The translations under genes and the position numbers were made by a program. From positions 620,001 to 684,000 of the forward strand of contig NZ_JBLTYX010000001.1 in NCBI RefSeq assembly GCF_048066115.1: a stretch of DNA of 64,000 nucleotides. Direction: 5' to 3'. Numbering within the stretch: the first letter of the stretch is position 1; each line of letters starts with the position of its first letter. This stretch comes from Niveispirillum sp048066115. GTDB lineage: Bacteria; Pseudomonadota; Alphaproteobacteria; Azospirillales; Azospirillaceae. This document shows, one piece after another, positions 43,958 to 53,056 of the stretch. The notes below the pieces were generated by a model. That model worked only from the letters and a program-made list of their open reading frames with translations. It did not search any database and was not told the origin of the DNA.

Positions 43958-44479
43958 TCAGCCCTGACCCGACACGAAGCTCCCATACCGGCCGTCCATA
44001 TAGACCAGCGGGTTGATGGGGCTGAGATCGATCACCTCCAGCACCTCCCCGATGAACACGCCATGGGTGCCATGGGTCATGTTCGCCACGTTGCGGCAGA
44101 AGAAGCTGGCCTGGGCGTCCGCCAGATAGGCATGGCCAAGGGCCGATTGCCGCCAGTCGCCGATGGCGAACCGTGCCTCCCCCTTCTCCTTGCCTGAACA
44201 CAGGGCGGAGATGTCGGCCTGATGCGCGGCCAGGATGTTGATGCAGAAATCGGCGCCCTGTGACAGCGGCTCGAACAGGCTGGCCGTCTTGTTCACGCAG
44301 ATCAGCATGGAGGGCGGGTCCATGCTGAGTTCGCTGACCGCCGTCGCCGTCATGGCGTGGCGTTGACCACCATGCTGGCAGGTGATGACCACGACGGCTT
44401 TGGCCAGGCTGCGCAACCCCTTGCGCAATGCTGCGGCGACCAGGGCCGGGCCATGGGCGGTGATGATGTCAGTAGGCAT
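43958..44479 (-). CDS. Flavin reductase (FMN-dependent domain)
   Basis: 173 residues of the flavin reductase family that supplies reduced FMN or FAD to two-component monooxygenases. VVVITCQHGGQRHAMTATAVSELSMDPPSMLICVNK and FCINILAAHQADIS follow the family pattern, given here as separate stretches (SELSMDPPSMLICVNK; FCINILAAHQ). It overlaps the preceding gene by 11 bases and shares the operon with a luciferase-like oxidoreductase at 45832, its likely partner. Confidence 0.85.
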   Translation of the reverse strand: MPTDIITAHGPALVAAALRKGLRSLAKAVVVITCQHGGQRHAMTATAVSELSMDPPSMLICVNKTASLFEPLSQGADFCINILAAHQADISALCSGKEKGEARFAIGDWRQSALGHAYLADAQASFFCRNVANMTHGTHGVFIGEVLEVIDLSPINPLVYMDGRYGSFVSGQG

Positions 44480-44858
44480 CGATTTCCCTCAAGGCTGCGG
44501 CCGCCTCGCGCCAGCTGTCGGCCCCGGCCGGCAGACCGGCATAGAGCGTAGCATGCAGAAGGATCTCGCGGATCTCCTCTTTGGTCACGCCATTGGCGAT
44601 GGCCCCCTTCACATGGTTGCGCAGCTGGGCCGGGCGGGTCTGCCCCACCAGGATGGCGATGGTCAGCATGGACCGCAGCTTCAGCGACAGGGTCGGCCGG
44701 CTCCACACCTCACCAAAGCAGATGCGGGTGACGGCATCCTGCAGGGGCATGGTGAAATCATCGGCGTCGATCAGGCTTTTCATGCCTTCGGCACCGAAAA
44801 TCTGTTCGCGCAGCGCCCGGCCGCGTTCCGCGGCCTCGGTATCGTGGGACGAACTCAT
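44469..44858 (-). CDS. Carboxymuconolactone decarboxylase family protein
   Basis: 129 residues, AhpD/CMD alpha-helical fold. FGEVWSRPTLSLKLRSMLTI, GQTRPAQLRNHVKGAIANG and EIREILLHATLYAGLPAG match 4-carboxymuconolactone decarboxylase (PcaC), including the His in the NHVKGA helix. There is no CxxC, so peroxidase activity is unlikely. GGAGGAG precedes the ATG at 44858, which overlaps the previous stop by ATGA. It probably decarboxylates a lactone intermediate of ring cleavage. Confidence 0.84.
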   Translation of the reverse strand: MSSSHDTEAAERGRALREQIFGAEGMKSLIDADDFTMPLQDAVTRICFGEVWSRPTLSLKLRSMLTIAILVGQTRPAQLRNHVKGAIANGVTKEEIREILLHATLYAGLPAGADSWREAAAALREIDAY

Positions 44859-45817
44859 GCTGTCTCCTCCTTGTCGTTGGGCCACAGATGCGGCCTTATT
44901 GCCTGGGCCGCCGCCTTCATGACGCGGGCGGCAGCGGGTGACATGGCGATCGCGCGCAGGAAGCCATGGATCATGCCGGGTGCCGTCAGCACCTCCGCCG
45001 CCACGCCGGCCATGCACAGACGGTCGGCATATTCGTCGCCCTCGTCACGCAGCGGGTCGTATTCGGCCCCGATCAGCAGGGTCGGTGGCAACAGGCCCAG
45101 GTCCGGTACCGACAGCGGCGGCGGATGGAACGGCTCCACCTCCTGCGACGACCGGTAAAGCCGGACGAAATCCTCCACCCGCTGGGCGGACAGCAGCGGA
45201 TCGCGCCCCCGCAGATACGAAGGCCGGCCGGGCGTCAGCGCATAGGCGCCGTACATCAGCAATTGGCAGACCGGCCGGATGGGCAAGCCGCCATCGCGTG
45301 CCATCATCGCCGTGACGGTGGCGAACAGGGCCCCGACGCTGTCCCCCGCCACCGCGATACGACCGGCATCGACACCCAGCAACCCGGCCTGGGCAACGAA
45401 CCACTGGAACGCGGCGAAACAATCCTCCTGCGCCGCGCGGTAGCTGTTCTCCGGCAGGCGGCGATATTGCACGCCGACCACGACGGCACCCGTCTCCTCC
45501 GCCAGCCCCTGGGCCACGACGTCGAAGCTCTCGACACTGCCGAAGGCGAAGCCGCCACCATGGAAATAGCAGATGCCCGGCCGCTCCACCCCGCGGCCGG
45601 GATGCAGAATCGTCACCGCGATCTCCCGCCCCGGCGCCACGATGAAGCTGACATGCCGCCTCAATCCCGCCGCCGGGGGCCGTGCAAAGGCATCGGCGCC
45701 CAGGTCGGAGGCCAGGCGGCCCCCGGCCAGCGTGCCGCCGGCCGGGGATTGCGCCGCGCGGAAGGCCTTCAGATAGGCCTCCATCCCCTCCGCCAGGGAA
45801 ACCGGCGCCTCTGTCAC
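44855..45817 (-). CDS. Alpha/beta hydrolase, hormone-sensitive-lipase type
   Basis: Esterase-like enzyme of 320 residues. YFHGGGFAFGS is the oxyanion-hole motif of the HSL (family IV) esterases, VAGDSVGALFA carries the nucleophilic Ser, EYDPLRDEGDEYA the Asp and GMIHGFL the His. GTG start. It sits 14 bases after the luciferase-like gene and overlaps the next gene, so it is in the same operon. It may hydrolyse an ester or lactone formed by the monooxygenase. Confidence 0.86.
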   Translation of the reverse strand: MTEAPVSLAEGMEAYLKAFRAAQSPAGGTLAGGRLASDLGADAFARPPAAGLRRHVSFIVAPGREIAVTILHPGRGVERPGICYFHGGGFAFGSVESFDVVAQGLAEETGAVVVGVQYRRLPENSYRAAQEDCFAAFQWFVAQAGLLGVDAGRIAVAGDSVGALFATVTAMMARDGGLPIRPVCQLLMYGAYALTPGRPSYLRGRDPLLSAQRVEDFVRLYRSSQEVEPFHPPPLSVPDLGLLPPTLLIGAEYDPLRDEGDEYADRLCMAGVAAEVLTAPGMIHGFLRAIAMSPAAARVMKAAAQAIRPHLWPNDKEETA

Positions 45818-45831
45818 GGAAGCCTGCGCGC

Positions 45832-47022
45832 TCAGGCGAATGCCTCGTACCGTATGTCGGGCGCATTGACCGACAGTTCGGCCAGCCGGGGCATCACCTC
45901 CCTGGCGAACAGGGACAGGTTATCCACCGTCTCGTCATGTTCCAGCGTGCCGGCCTGGCCCATCATCAACAGATTGCCGAACCCGCCGACATCGGCATAG
46001 AAGCGGCTGATCTGGGCGAACACCTCGTCGGGCGTGCCCACGAACATCAGGCCGGCATCAATATATTGCTCGATGGTCGGGTCGGACGGCAGCGGGCTGC
46101 CGTCGCGCAGGCGGGGGCGGATGGCATTGGGCCCCGCTTTCAGCAGGCGCACATTGTCCTTGACCGAGGCGAAGCCCGGCGGATTGCGGAATTGCGGGTC
46201 CAGGCGGGCCGCCGTGGTGAAATAGCCCTTCATCTTCTCCGCCCGCGCGAACGCCGTCTTGCGGTCATTGGCCACGGAGACCAAGCCCAGATAGCCCAGC
46301 CGGTCTTCCGACGCCGGCTTGCCATGCGCCTCCTGATAGGCTTTGCGATAGGCATCGAACACCGACCGTGCCACGGCACCGGACAGGAAGGTGGCGCAGA
46401 CATAGCCCAGCTTGGCCTGCTGCACGGCACTGGACCCGCTGGACGCCGTCATCCAGATCGGCGGTGTGGGCTGCTGGATGGGGCGCGGCCACAGACTGAT
46501 GGCGCGGTAATTGAAGAACTCCCCATCCCAGGAGAAATTCTCGCCCTGGTTGGTCAGCGCCTCCCTGATCAGGTCATGCGCCTCCCAGAACCGTTCCATG
46601 AAGCGGACCGGCTGGCGGTTGGACATGAACACCTCGTACGCCGCACCCTTGACCAGCCCGACCTCCAGCCGGCCGTTGGAGATGACGTCGGCCATGGCGA
46701 TCTCTTCGGCAACCCGCACCGGGTTGGCGCGGTTGCCAATGGGAATGCCGAGCGCCAGCAGGCGGGCGCGCTTCGTCTGCCGGGCCAGGATGGCGAGCGT
46801 GGTCATGCAGGAGGTCGACATGCAGGTCGCCGCGGCATGATGCTCGTTGATCATGATGTTGAAGCCCAGCTCGTCGGCCAGGACATATTCATCCAGATAG
46901 CGGTTGATCAGCCGCCCCGCCTCGACCGGGTCGCAATGGTTCTGCGGCAGGGTGATGCGCATTGGCCCCGGCACCTCGAAGGCGGGATGATAGGCCTGTT
47001 CGCTGAATTGCCAGACTTTCAT
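45832..47022 (-). CDS. LLM-class flavin-dependent oxidoreductase (luciferase-like monooxygenase)
   Basis: 396 residues of the bacterial luciferase-like family, TIM barrel. FNIMINEHHAAATCMSTSC, LALGIPIGNRANPVRVAEEIAMAD, NGRLEVGLVKGAAYEVF and PPIWMTASSGSSAV are typical of flavin-dependent monooxygenases that use free reduced FMN, consistent with the flavin reductase in the same operon. The ATG at 47022 has AAAGGA about 8 bases upstream. A Baeyer-Villiger-type or alkanal-type oxidation feeding the adjacent hydrolases is a reasonable guess. Confidence 0.86.
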   Translation of the reverse strand: MKVWQFSEQAYHPAFEVPGPMRITLPQNHCDPVEAGRLINRYLDEYVLADELGFNIMINEHHAAATCMSTSCMTTLAILARQTKRARLLALGIPIGNRANPVRVAEEIAMADVISNGRLEVGLVKGAAYEVFMSNRQPVRFMERFWEAHDLIREALTNQGENFSWDGEFFNYRAISLWPRPIQQPTPPIWMTASSGSSAVQQAKLGYVCATFLSGAVARSVFDAYRKAYQEAHGKPASEDRLGYLGLVSVANDRKTAFARAEKMKGYFTTAARLDPQFRNPPGFASVKDNVRLLKAGPNAIRPRLRDGSPLPSDPTIEQYIDAGLMFVGTPDEVFAQISRFYADVGGFGNLLMMGQAGTLEHDETVDNLSLFAREVMPRLAELSVNAPDIRYEAFA

Positions 47023-47041
47023 GGTTTTGTTCCTTTGTTCC

Positions 47042-47115
47042 CTCAGGCGCCGGGCGCCCACATGCGTGGGCTCGGGCTTACGGCACCACGAGGTGCCGCG
47101 GCGGCAATCGCCGCC
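47042..47115 (-). repeat. Multi-stem intergenic element, copy 3 (reverse orientation)
   Basis: On the minus strand: GGCGGC-GATT-GCCGCC, CGGCACC-TCGT-GGTGCCG, linker TAAGCCCGAG, CCCAC-GCAT-GTGGG, then GCGCCCGGCGCCTGAGG. Stem order, loop sizes and the ending GGCGCCTGAGG match copy 1, with different but still paired stem bases. Just beyond it, GAGCGGG-TTTT-CCCGCTC forms a further hairpin next to the stop at 47134. Confidence 0.6.
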
Positions 47116-47133
47116 GGAGCGGGAAAACCCGCT

Positions 47134-47955
47134 CTAAGCAGCCGTCGCAACGGCGCGTTGAACGAAATTCTCGATAGCGGTGGCCGCCACGTCGGGACGG
47201 TCGACATAGATGCGGTGGCCGCAGCCTTGGATGGTCTCGAACCCGGCACCCGGGATCAGGGCGGCATAGTCGCGGCCATAGTCCAGGGATGCGATGGCAT
47301 CTTCCTCACCCCACAGCACCAGGGTGGGCGTGGTGACCCGGTGCAGGCGGTAGCGCAGTTTGGGATTGCACATATAGGGCGACCAGCCGAACAGCATCGT
47401 CGCCTCGGCATTGCGCACCCGGCGTTCCAGCACATGGTCGGGCAGGGAGGACAAGTCCAGCTTCGGTGCCGGCGTCACCTGCGACTGGCGTTCCACCGTG
47501 CCGCCATCCTGCACGAAGATATCCACGACCTTGCGCGTCTTGCGGTTCGCCGTCTCGATCCCGAACGGTGCACCCAGCACGGAAAGTGCGATGCGGCCAT
47601 TGTTCTTGACCAGCATCTCCGCCGCGACCCAGCCGCCGAAGGAAAAACCGGCAAGCACGACATCGCGCAGGTCCAGTTGCTCCAGCAGGTCGAGATAGAA
47701 ATAGCCGATATCATCGACCGTGGAGAAGGAACGCGGCAAGTCGGAGCCACCGAAACCCGGATGGGACGGGGCATGGACCGTGTAGGTGGCGGAAAGCCGG
47801 TCGATCAGGGGGGCGAGCGCTTCGACCCCATCCATGCCGTGCAGTAGCAGCAGGGGCCTGCCCTCGCCTTTCACCAGCATTTCCAGACGCACATCACCCA
47901 CTTGCAGGAACCGCGTTCCGGAAGGGGAAAGGGCGTCCGCCGCTTCGCTATTCAT
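47134..47955 (-). CDS. Alpha/beta hydrolase (meta-cleavage-product-hydrolase-like)
   Basis: 273 residues. LLLLHGMDGVEAL is the oxyanion region, LAGFSFGGWVAAE carries the nucleophilic Ser, LWGEEDAIA the Asp and IQGCGHRIYVDRP the His. The size and order fit C-C bond hydrolases and related esterases of aromatic catabolism, but substrate cannot be read from sequence. The frame reaches a second ATG at 47988; 47955 is preferred because homology starts after it. It is the first gene of the operon with the luciferase-like and flavin reductase genes, divergent from a LysR gene. Confidence 0.82.
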   Translation of the reverse strand: MNSEAADALSPSGTRFLQVGDVRLEMLVKGEGRPLLLLHGMDGVEALAPLIDRLSATYTVHAPSHPGFGGSDLPRSFSTVDDIGYFYLDLLEQLDLRDVVLAGFSFGGWVAAEMLVKNNGRIALSVLGAPFGIETANRKTRKVVDIFVQDGGTVERQSQVTPAPKLDLSSLPDHVLERRVRNAEATMLFGWSPYMCNPKLRYRLHRVTTPTLVLWGEEDAIASLDYGRDYAALIPGAGFETIQGCGHRIYVDRPDVAATAIENFVQRAVATAA

Positions 47956-48079
47956 CCGCCATGACCTTTCTTGAACGCTTTTGCGCATGATTGACGATGC
48001 CCAATTACTGGCCGGGGGAAGGCTTTACCGTCCAATTCTTTGTCTTGCAGAACCGATGCCGGCGCGTTATCAATTGCCC

Positions 48080-48958
48080 ATGGAACTCCGCCATCTCCGT
48101 TATTTTCAAGCAGTTGCACGCGAGGAGCACTTCGGTCGCGCCGCGCAGGCGATCCGTATTGCCCAGCCGGCGCTGACCCGTCAGGTCCGCGATCTGGAGG
48201 AGGAGTTGGGCGTGCAGCTGTTCGAACGGCTGCCGCGCGGCGTGCGCCTGTCACCGGCGGGCCGGGCGTTCCTGGAGGATACCAACGCCATCCTGGAGAA
48301 GCTGCAGCGCTCCGTGGCGCGGGCCAAGAGCTATGCCACCGGCCATGTCGGATCGGTCCAGATCGGGTTCAGCGAGATCGCGTCCCGCCATCCTGAAATC
48401 CCGGCCAAGCTGCTGCAATTCCGCCTGGACGAGCCCATGGTGGAACTGAACCTGCTGCCGATGAGTTCGATGAACCAGATCGACGGGTTGCGCAACGGCA
48501 CCGTCGATGTGGCCATCGTCTATGACATCCATCTGTCGGATGAGCATCTGGGCGTGCTGGATAGCTGCGAGCTGGGCAGCAGCGACATCGTCCTGGCACT
48601 CTATGAGGACCATCCGCTGGCGCAAAAAACCATCCGCCTGCAGGATCTGGTCGACGAACGCTTCATCTTTCCCGCCCGCAAGCCGCAGCCCCGCTATTTC
48701 GACCGGCTGATGCAGGCCTGCCTGGCACACGGCTTCTCGCCCAACATCGTGCAGGAAACGGCCACGGACAGCATCCTGCTCTCCCTGGTCGCCGTGGGCA
48801 TGGGCATCGGCTTCACCCAGAAGACCGGCGGTGTTCCGCGCCAGGGCGTGGTGCTGCGTGAGGTGGAGGACCTGGACGTATCCTTCCGCCTGCACCTGGC
48901 CTGGCGCAAGTCCGATCCCTCGCCGGCCGTGCTGCGGTTCGTCAGCGCGATGGGTTGA
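48080..48958 (+). CDS. LysR-family transcriptional regulator
   Basis: 292 residues, normal LysR length. The winged HTH is at residues 1-60 (MELRHLRYFQAVAREEHFGR, RIAQPALTRQVRDLEEELG), and the ligand domain follows from about 88 (GSVQIGFSEIASRH). It belongs to the BenM/CatM-like group that senses aromatic acids or muconates. No ribosome site is evident before 48080; 48056 is an alternative start. It is divergent from the monooxygenase/hydrolase operon and likely its regulator. Its 3' end overlaps the opposing LuxR gene by 17 bases. Confidence 0.88.
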   Translation: MELRHLRYFQAVAREEHFGRAAQAIRIAQPALTRQVRDLEEELGVQLFERLPRGVRLSPAGRAFLEDTNAILEKLQRSVARAKSYATGHVGSVQIGFSEIASRHPEIPAKLLQFRLDEPMVELNLLPMSSMNQIDGLRNGTVDVAIVYDIHLSDEHLGVLDSCELGSSDIVLALYEDHPLAQKTIRLQDLVDERFIFPARKPQPRYFDRLMQACLAHGFSPNIVQETATDSILLSLVAVGMGIGFTQKTGGVPRQGVVLREVEDLDVSFRLHLAWRKSDPSPAVLRFVSAMG

Positions 48959-49712
48959 GTTCGGCGCTGCGAAGTTCCCTATACGCCGCCAGCAGTTCCT
49001 GCTTGTCCATCACGCCCAGCTTGCAATAGGCGCGGCGGCGGTAGGTGATGATGCTGGACAGGGTCAGGCCCGTCTCGGCCCCGATCTCGCCCTGTGTCCG
49101 GCCCAGGATGAAGCCAGCGGCCACCTCCGCCTCCCGCGCACTCAGGCCCGCCTCGGCAGCCAGCAGGGCTCGTTGCACCTCTGACGGCGTATCATCACCG
49201 GGCCGGCAGGTGGAAAGCTCGACATGGCGCGACAGGGACGCCATCAGGACCGGCGCCAGTGCCTCCAGCCGTGCGATGTCCCCCGGCCGGAAGGCACCGT
49301 CCGATGCCGCGCGATAGCCGTTGGCCACCAGCGGCCGCGACCCGCCCGACAGGATGCTCAACCGCTCCCCGATACCGCCACGGTCGTAACAGGCACGGCG
49401 GTAATCCGGATCGGCGATGTCGCCGGCACGGGTCCGGACCACGCTGACGCCGGGAACCATCCGACGGACTGCATTGTCGCTGCGCCAGTAGCGGCTTCTA
49501 TAGGCCATGGAGGCCGTGCGGGCGAAGTCCGGCACGCCCCGGCAAACGCCCTCGGCAAACAGGGTCTGGGGCGCCCCCTGCCCCGCATACCCGAAGGCGG
49601 AGAACAGCCGGGCGCCGCACAGCCCCTCCAGTGTCGCCAGGAAGCGGGCCGGGAATTCCGGTGCCCCGACCGTGGCCACCATGCCGGCCAGCATGCCGAT
49701 ATCGTCACGCAT
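48942..49712 (-). CDS. LuxR-type HTH regulator
   Basis: 256 residues. The C-terminal HTH (GLSAREAEVAAGFILGRTQG, ETGLTLSSIITYRRRAYCKLG) is of the LuxR/FixJ type. The N-terminal about 170 residues have no recognised sensor domain; the two Cys and conserved YR-rich stretch (YRSRYWRSDNAVRR) suggest a small-molecule sensor of the kind seen in aromatic clusters. It is divergent from the VOC gene at 49801 with 88 bases between starts. Confidence 0.84.
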   Translation of the reverse strand: MRDDIGMLAGMVATVGAPEFPARFLATLEGLCGARLFSAFGYAGQGAPQTLFAEGVCRGVPDFARTASMAYRSRYWRSDNAVRRMVPGVSVVRTRAGDIADPDYRRACYDRGGIGERLSILSGGSRPLVANGYRAASDGAFRPGDIARLEALAPVLMASLSRHVELSTCRPGDDTPSEVQRALLAAEAGLSAREAEVAAGFILGRTQGEIGAETGLTLSSIITYRRRAYCKLGVMDKQELLAAYRELRSAELNPSR

Positions 49713-49800
49713 TGTCCTTCTCCTGTCCTCCCGGCGGGGGGACGAAACCCGCCCGCATCCGCCCTATGATGGATCGAACCAAATCCAGGGAGCCGACGCC

Positions 49801-50325
49801 ATGTCCACGCCACCGCCGATCAAGGGCCTTTACCACTACGCCTATCCCTGCCGCGATGCGGAGGAGACGCGGCATTTCTATGAGGATATCCTGGGCCTGC
49901 CGCTGGTCAATTGCATGACCGCCGACCGGGTGCCCAGCACGGGCGAGGAAAAGCCCTATGCCCATATGTTCTTCGCCATGCGGGACGGGTCCTACATCGC
50001 GTTTTTCGACCTGGGCGAAAACCAGATGCCGGAACCGTCACCCAACACGCCCGGCTGGGTACAGCATTTCGCGATGGAGACCGGGTCGGTGGACGATGTG
50101 CTGTCCATGCGCGACCGGCTGAAGGCGCATGGGGTGGAAGTCCTGGGCCTGGTCGATCACGAATTCGTGAAATCCATCTATTTCTTCGATCCCAACGGCC
50201 TGCGGTTGGAGGTCACCACGCGGACGGAGAGCCCCACGTATCTGGCCGATGCCGCACGGTCGGCACGGGGCGATCTGGACAAGTGGACGGCGGATAAGGC
50301 GGCGCGGTTGGCGCGAAGAGGGTGA
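49801..50325 (+). CDS. VOC-family dioxygenase/glyoxalase-like protein
   Basis: 174 residues of the vicinal oxygen chelate fold. GLYHYAYPCRDAEETRHFYED with the first metal His, WVQHFAMET with the second, and GLRLEVTTR with the Glu give the usual metal triad. FYEDILGLPLV and FFDPNGLRLE are characteristic. Given the neighbourhood it may be a single-domain extradiol dioxygenase or an isomerase; glyoxalase is also possible. AGGGAG lies 9 bases before the ATG. Confidence 0.82.
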   Translation: MSTPPPIKGLYHYAYPCRDAEETRHFYEDILGLPLVNCMTADRVPSTGEEKPYAHMFFAMRDGSYIAFFDLGENQMPEPSPNTPGWVQHFAMETGSVDDVLSMRDRLKAHGVEVLGLVDHEFVKSIYFFDPNGLRLEVTTRTESPTYLADAARSARGDLDKWTADKAARLARRG

Positions 50326-50349
50326 TCACCCCCTCATAAACGCTCTCTC

Positions 50350-50464
50350 AACCGTCACCCCGGCGAAAGCCGGGGTCCAGCGTAAGGCGCGGTCAGCGCC
50401 GATAGAGTCATGTCGCGGCTATCGCCGCTGACGCTGGATCCCGGCTTTCGCCGGGATGACGGTT
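50350..50464. repeat. REP-like palindromic intergenic repeat A
   Basis: AACCGTCACCCCGGCGAAAG at the left and its near complement CTTTCGCCGGGATGACGGTT at the right bracket about 75 bases with an inner CAGCG/CGCTG pairing. The ends match repeats B (53885) and C (57346). It lies between the convergent 3' ends of the VOC and hydrolase genes. Confidence 0.75.
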
Positions 50465-50500
50465 GATGTTGATTGGAAAACTTACAGCCCAAACCTACGC

Positions 50501-51673
50501 TTAAAACCCCTTCCGCCGGCTCCAGTCCAAAATCAGCCCCATGCAGGTCTCCAGATGCTCGGGCTGGCCGATATAGTAATGGGTGGCCCCGACGATGCGG
50601 TGATACTCCTTGTCCGGTGTCGCCAGTGCCGCCCAGATGGCCGGGTTATGCGCCGCCGGGACGGCATCGTCAGCCGTGTTCTCGATTTGCAGCACCGGCG
50701 TGCGGTGGATCTTGGCGGCGTTCATCGGCCCCTTGGCGTTGGACAGGTCATAGCTCCACTGGCTGAGCCATGACCGCAAGGTGCAGAAGCGGGCCAGCCC
50801 CACCGGGCCGACATTCACCGTGCGCGGATCACCCATATAGGACCAGCCCGGCCGCCGCTCACTGGGCTCGATGGTCGGGTCCAGCCAGCGCACGTCGCAC
50901 ATGGTGCGATGGACGACGAAGGCCCGTTCCTGCTCCGCCCCGCCCCTGGCACGCAGCCGTTCCAGCTGTTCCTGGCACCAGGCGGTGATGCGGCGGTTGC
51001 GGGCCACCTGCCGGGCGCGGAATGCGGCGATGAAATCCGTGCTGAACGGCGCCTTGTTGGGGCATTCGTCGGCATAGATGTCGAACTCGATGTCGCGCCG
51101 GTCGGGGTCAAGCTCGTCGATCACCGACGGGTCGAGCCATTCGGTCAGCGTCTCCGCCCGTGACAGATGGGCGGCGATGAAGATCACCCCGTCGGCGGGC
51201 GACAATCCGGCCGTCGTCAGGTCCACCGCGTCACCGGCCGGCGTATGGGTGATGGTCGGCTTCTCCGCCTGCGCCTGATAGAACAGCGACAGCGACCCGC
51301 CGCCCGACCAGCCGACCAGCACCACCCGCTCGTACCCCAGAACCTCGCGCGCATGGGCGATCCAGCGGCCCAGATCGATGGCCACCTTCTCCATGATCAA
51401 AGCACTGTCATTGCGCGGATAGCGGCTGGCCGCGCACAGCACATGCAGCCCCCGGTCGGCCAGCGCCATCGGCATGGGCAGCAATTGCAGCGTGGAGGTC
51501 GGGTGCATGAACACATAGACCGTGCGGGCCCGCGATCCGGCCGGGCACAGCAACTGCCCCTCCAGATTGACCTTGCCCGAATTGCCCGCAAACCCGTAGG
51601 TCTCGCTGAAACCCCTGATATCGGGGAAGCTCACCACCTGCGGGTGTCGCACCCAGGCTGTCGTCTGAGACAT
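50501..51673 (-). CDS. Alpha/beta hydrolase family protein
   Basis: 390 residues, larger than typical esterases. VVLVGWSGGGSLSLFYQ carries the nucleophilic Ser, ENTADDAVPAAHNP the Asp region and GATHYYIGQPEH the His. FMHPTSTLQLLPMPMALADR gives the start of the fold. I do not recognise a named family. It ends the operon that begins with the FAD monooxygenase 49 bases upstream, so it may act on that enzyme's product. Confidence 0.76.
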   Translation of the reverse strand: MSQTTAWVRHPQVVSFPDIRGFSETYGFAGNSGKVNLEGQLLCPAGSRARTVYVFMHPTSTLQLLPMPMALADRGLHVLCAASRYPRNDSALIMEKVAIDLGRWIAHAREVLGYERVVLVGWSGGGSLSLFYQAQAEKPTITHTPAGDAVDLTTAGLSPADGVIFIAAHLSRAETLTEWLDPSVIDELDPDRRDIEFDIYADECPNKAPFSTDFIAAFRARQVARNRRITAWCQEQLERLRARGGAEQERAFVVHRTMCDVRWLDPTIEPSERRPGWSYMGDPRTVNVGPVGLARFCTLRSWLSQWSYDLSNAKGPMNAAKIHRTPVLQIENTADDAVPAAHNPAIWAALATPDKEYHRIVGATHYYIGQPEHLETCMGLILDWSRRKGF

Positions 51674-51722
51674 TTTCCCTCTCCGAATTTTGTTTCTTTA
51701 AAGTGCCGGACGCCCTTGGGCG

Positions 51723-52910
51723 TTACAGCGGCACCGTCGTCACGTCGTGGCGGAATAGCCACTCATAGCGTTCTGCGACCCGTTGCGGGTCCCATTCCCG
51801 GTCCACATAGGCCTGGGCGCCCTCGGCGCTGGCCAGGGCCGGATTGTGGAAGCGCTCGGCATTGGAGGCCGCCCCCTGCACCACCCGTGTGGTGCGCGGG
51901 ATGCGCGCCGTCTGATAGGCGGTCAACGCCTTGGCATGGTCGGCACCATAGGCCTCCAGCGCGCGGGCCAGCACGAAGCCATCCTCGATCGCCATCGACG
52001 CACCCGACGCCAGGAAGGGCAGCATCGGATGCGCCGCATCACCCAGCAGCGTGACCCGCCCCGCCGTCCAGTTCTCCAGCGGCTTGCGCGACAGCAGCGC
52101 CCAGCGGAAGGGCTGCGGGATGGCGCGGATATAGGTGTGCACATCCTCATGCCAGCCCGGATAATCGGCCAGGCATGCCTCCACCGTCGACGGGCTGGAC
52201 CAGCTCTCGGTCTTCCAGTCCTGGTTTTCCACCACGCTGGAGAAATTCATCAAATCGCCGCGCCGGATCGGGTAATTGACGATATGGCCGCCCGGCCCGA
52301 TCCAGTTGATGCCGACATCGCGCACCAGATGCGCCGGCAGCTTTTCCATGGGGATGACGCCGCGCCAGGCGACGATGCCGGTGAATGCCGCCTGCATCTC
52401 CCCGAACAGCTTCTGCCGGATGATGGAATGCACACCATCGGCCCCGACCAGCAGGTCATGCCGCTGTGACGGCTTGCCCGCCAAGGACAGCATCACCCCG
52501 CCCGACCATTGCTCCACATCCACACAGCGCGAGGCCAGCTGGATCGCGTCGGGTTTCAGCGCCCGCACCGCCTCGGCCAGCACGGTATGCAGGTCGTTGC
52601 GGTGGATGGTGATGTAGGGGGCACCATAGCGCTCCACCGACTGCGGCCCCAGATCGAACAGTTTCCAGGTCTGGCCCGTGCTCCACAGCCGGATTTCCTT
52701 GCCTACCGGGCAGAAGGACTGGGCCAGCACCTTGTCCAGGATACCCAACGCGTCGAACACCCGGGTGCCGTTGGCGCTGACCTGCAGCCCGGCCCCGACC
52801 TCGCGCAATTCCTCGGCCTGTTCATAGACGGTGACGTCGAACCCACGCTGCAAAAGCGCCAGGGCCGCCGTCAATCCGCCCATCCCCGCCCCGACAATCG
52901 CTATCCGCAT
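51723..52910 (-). CDS. FAD-dependent aromatic monooxygenase (salicylate hydroxylase-like)
   Basis: Class A flavoprotein hydroxylase of 395 residues that adds oxygen to an aromatic ring with NAD(P)H. IVGAGMGGLTAALALLQRGF is the FAD-binding GxGxxG, LLVGADGVHSIIR the DG motif and VTLLGDAAHPMLPFLASGAS the second FAD motif. The size and the YPIRRGDLMNF stretch fit the salicylate 1-hydroxylase, 3-hydroxybenzoate 6-hydroxylase and 6-hydroxynicotinate 3-monooxygenase group. GAGGATC precedes the ATG. It is divergent from the IclR gene, its likely regulator. Confidence 0.88.
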   Translation of the reverse strand: MRIAIVGAGMGGLTAALALLQRGFDVTVYEQAEELREVGAGLQVSANGTRVFDALGILDKVLAQSFCPVGKEIRLWSTGQTWKLFDLGPQSVERYGAPYITIHRNDLHTVLAEAVRALKPDAIQLASRCVDVEQWSGGVMLSLAGKPSQRHDLLVGADGVHSIIRQKLFGEMQAAFTGIVAWRGVIPMEKLPAHLVRDVGINWIGPGGHIVNYPIRRGDLMNFSSVVENQDWKTESWSSPSTVEACLADYPGWHEDVHTYIRAIPQPFRWALLSRKPLENWTAGRVTLLGDAAHPMLPFLASGASMAIEDGFVLARALEAYGADHAKALTAYQTARIPRTTRVVQGAASNAERFHNPALASAEGAQAYVDREWDPQRVAERYEWLFRHDVTTVPL

Positions 52911-52936
52911 GTGATCCTCGCTGCATGTTTTGTTAT

Positions 52937-52960
52937 TTGCTAGTGTCGAACATCATTCGT
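52937..52960. promoter_or_regulatory. Shared promoter motif, copy 1 (candidate IclR site)
   Basis: A 24-base block starting TTGCTAGTGTCGAACATC is repeated with 20 identities at 55597-55620. It is flanked here by TGTTATT (52931-52937) and AATAACA (52962-52968), a 7-bp inverted repeat. It lies between the divergent monooxygenase and IclR genes. Confidence 0.5.
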
Positions 52961-53056
52961 CAATAACACAAGACTCAAATCCTGACCACCGTGCAATGCG
53001 CAGATGACGGAACCTCGGTCCTCTGTTACCCATGACGGGAAACCAGCGAGAGTGAG

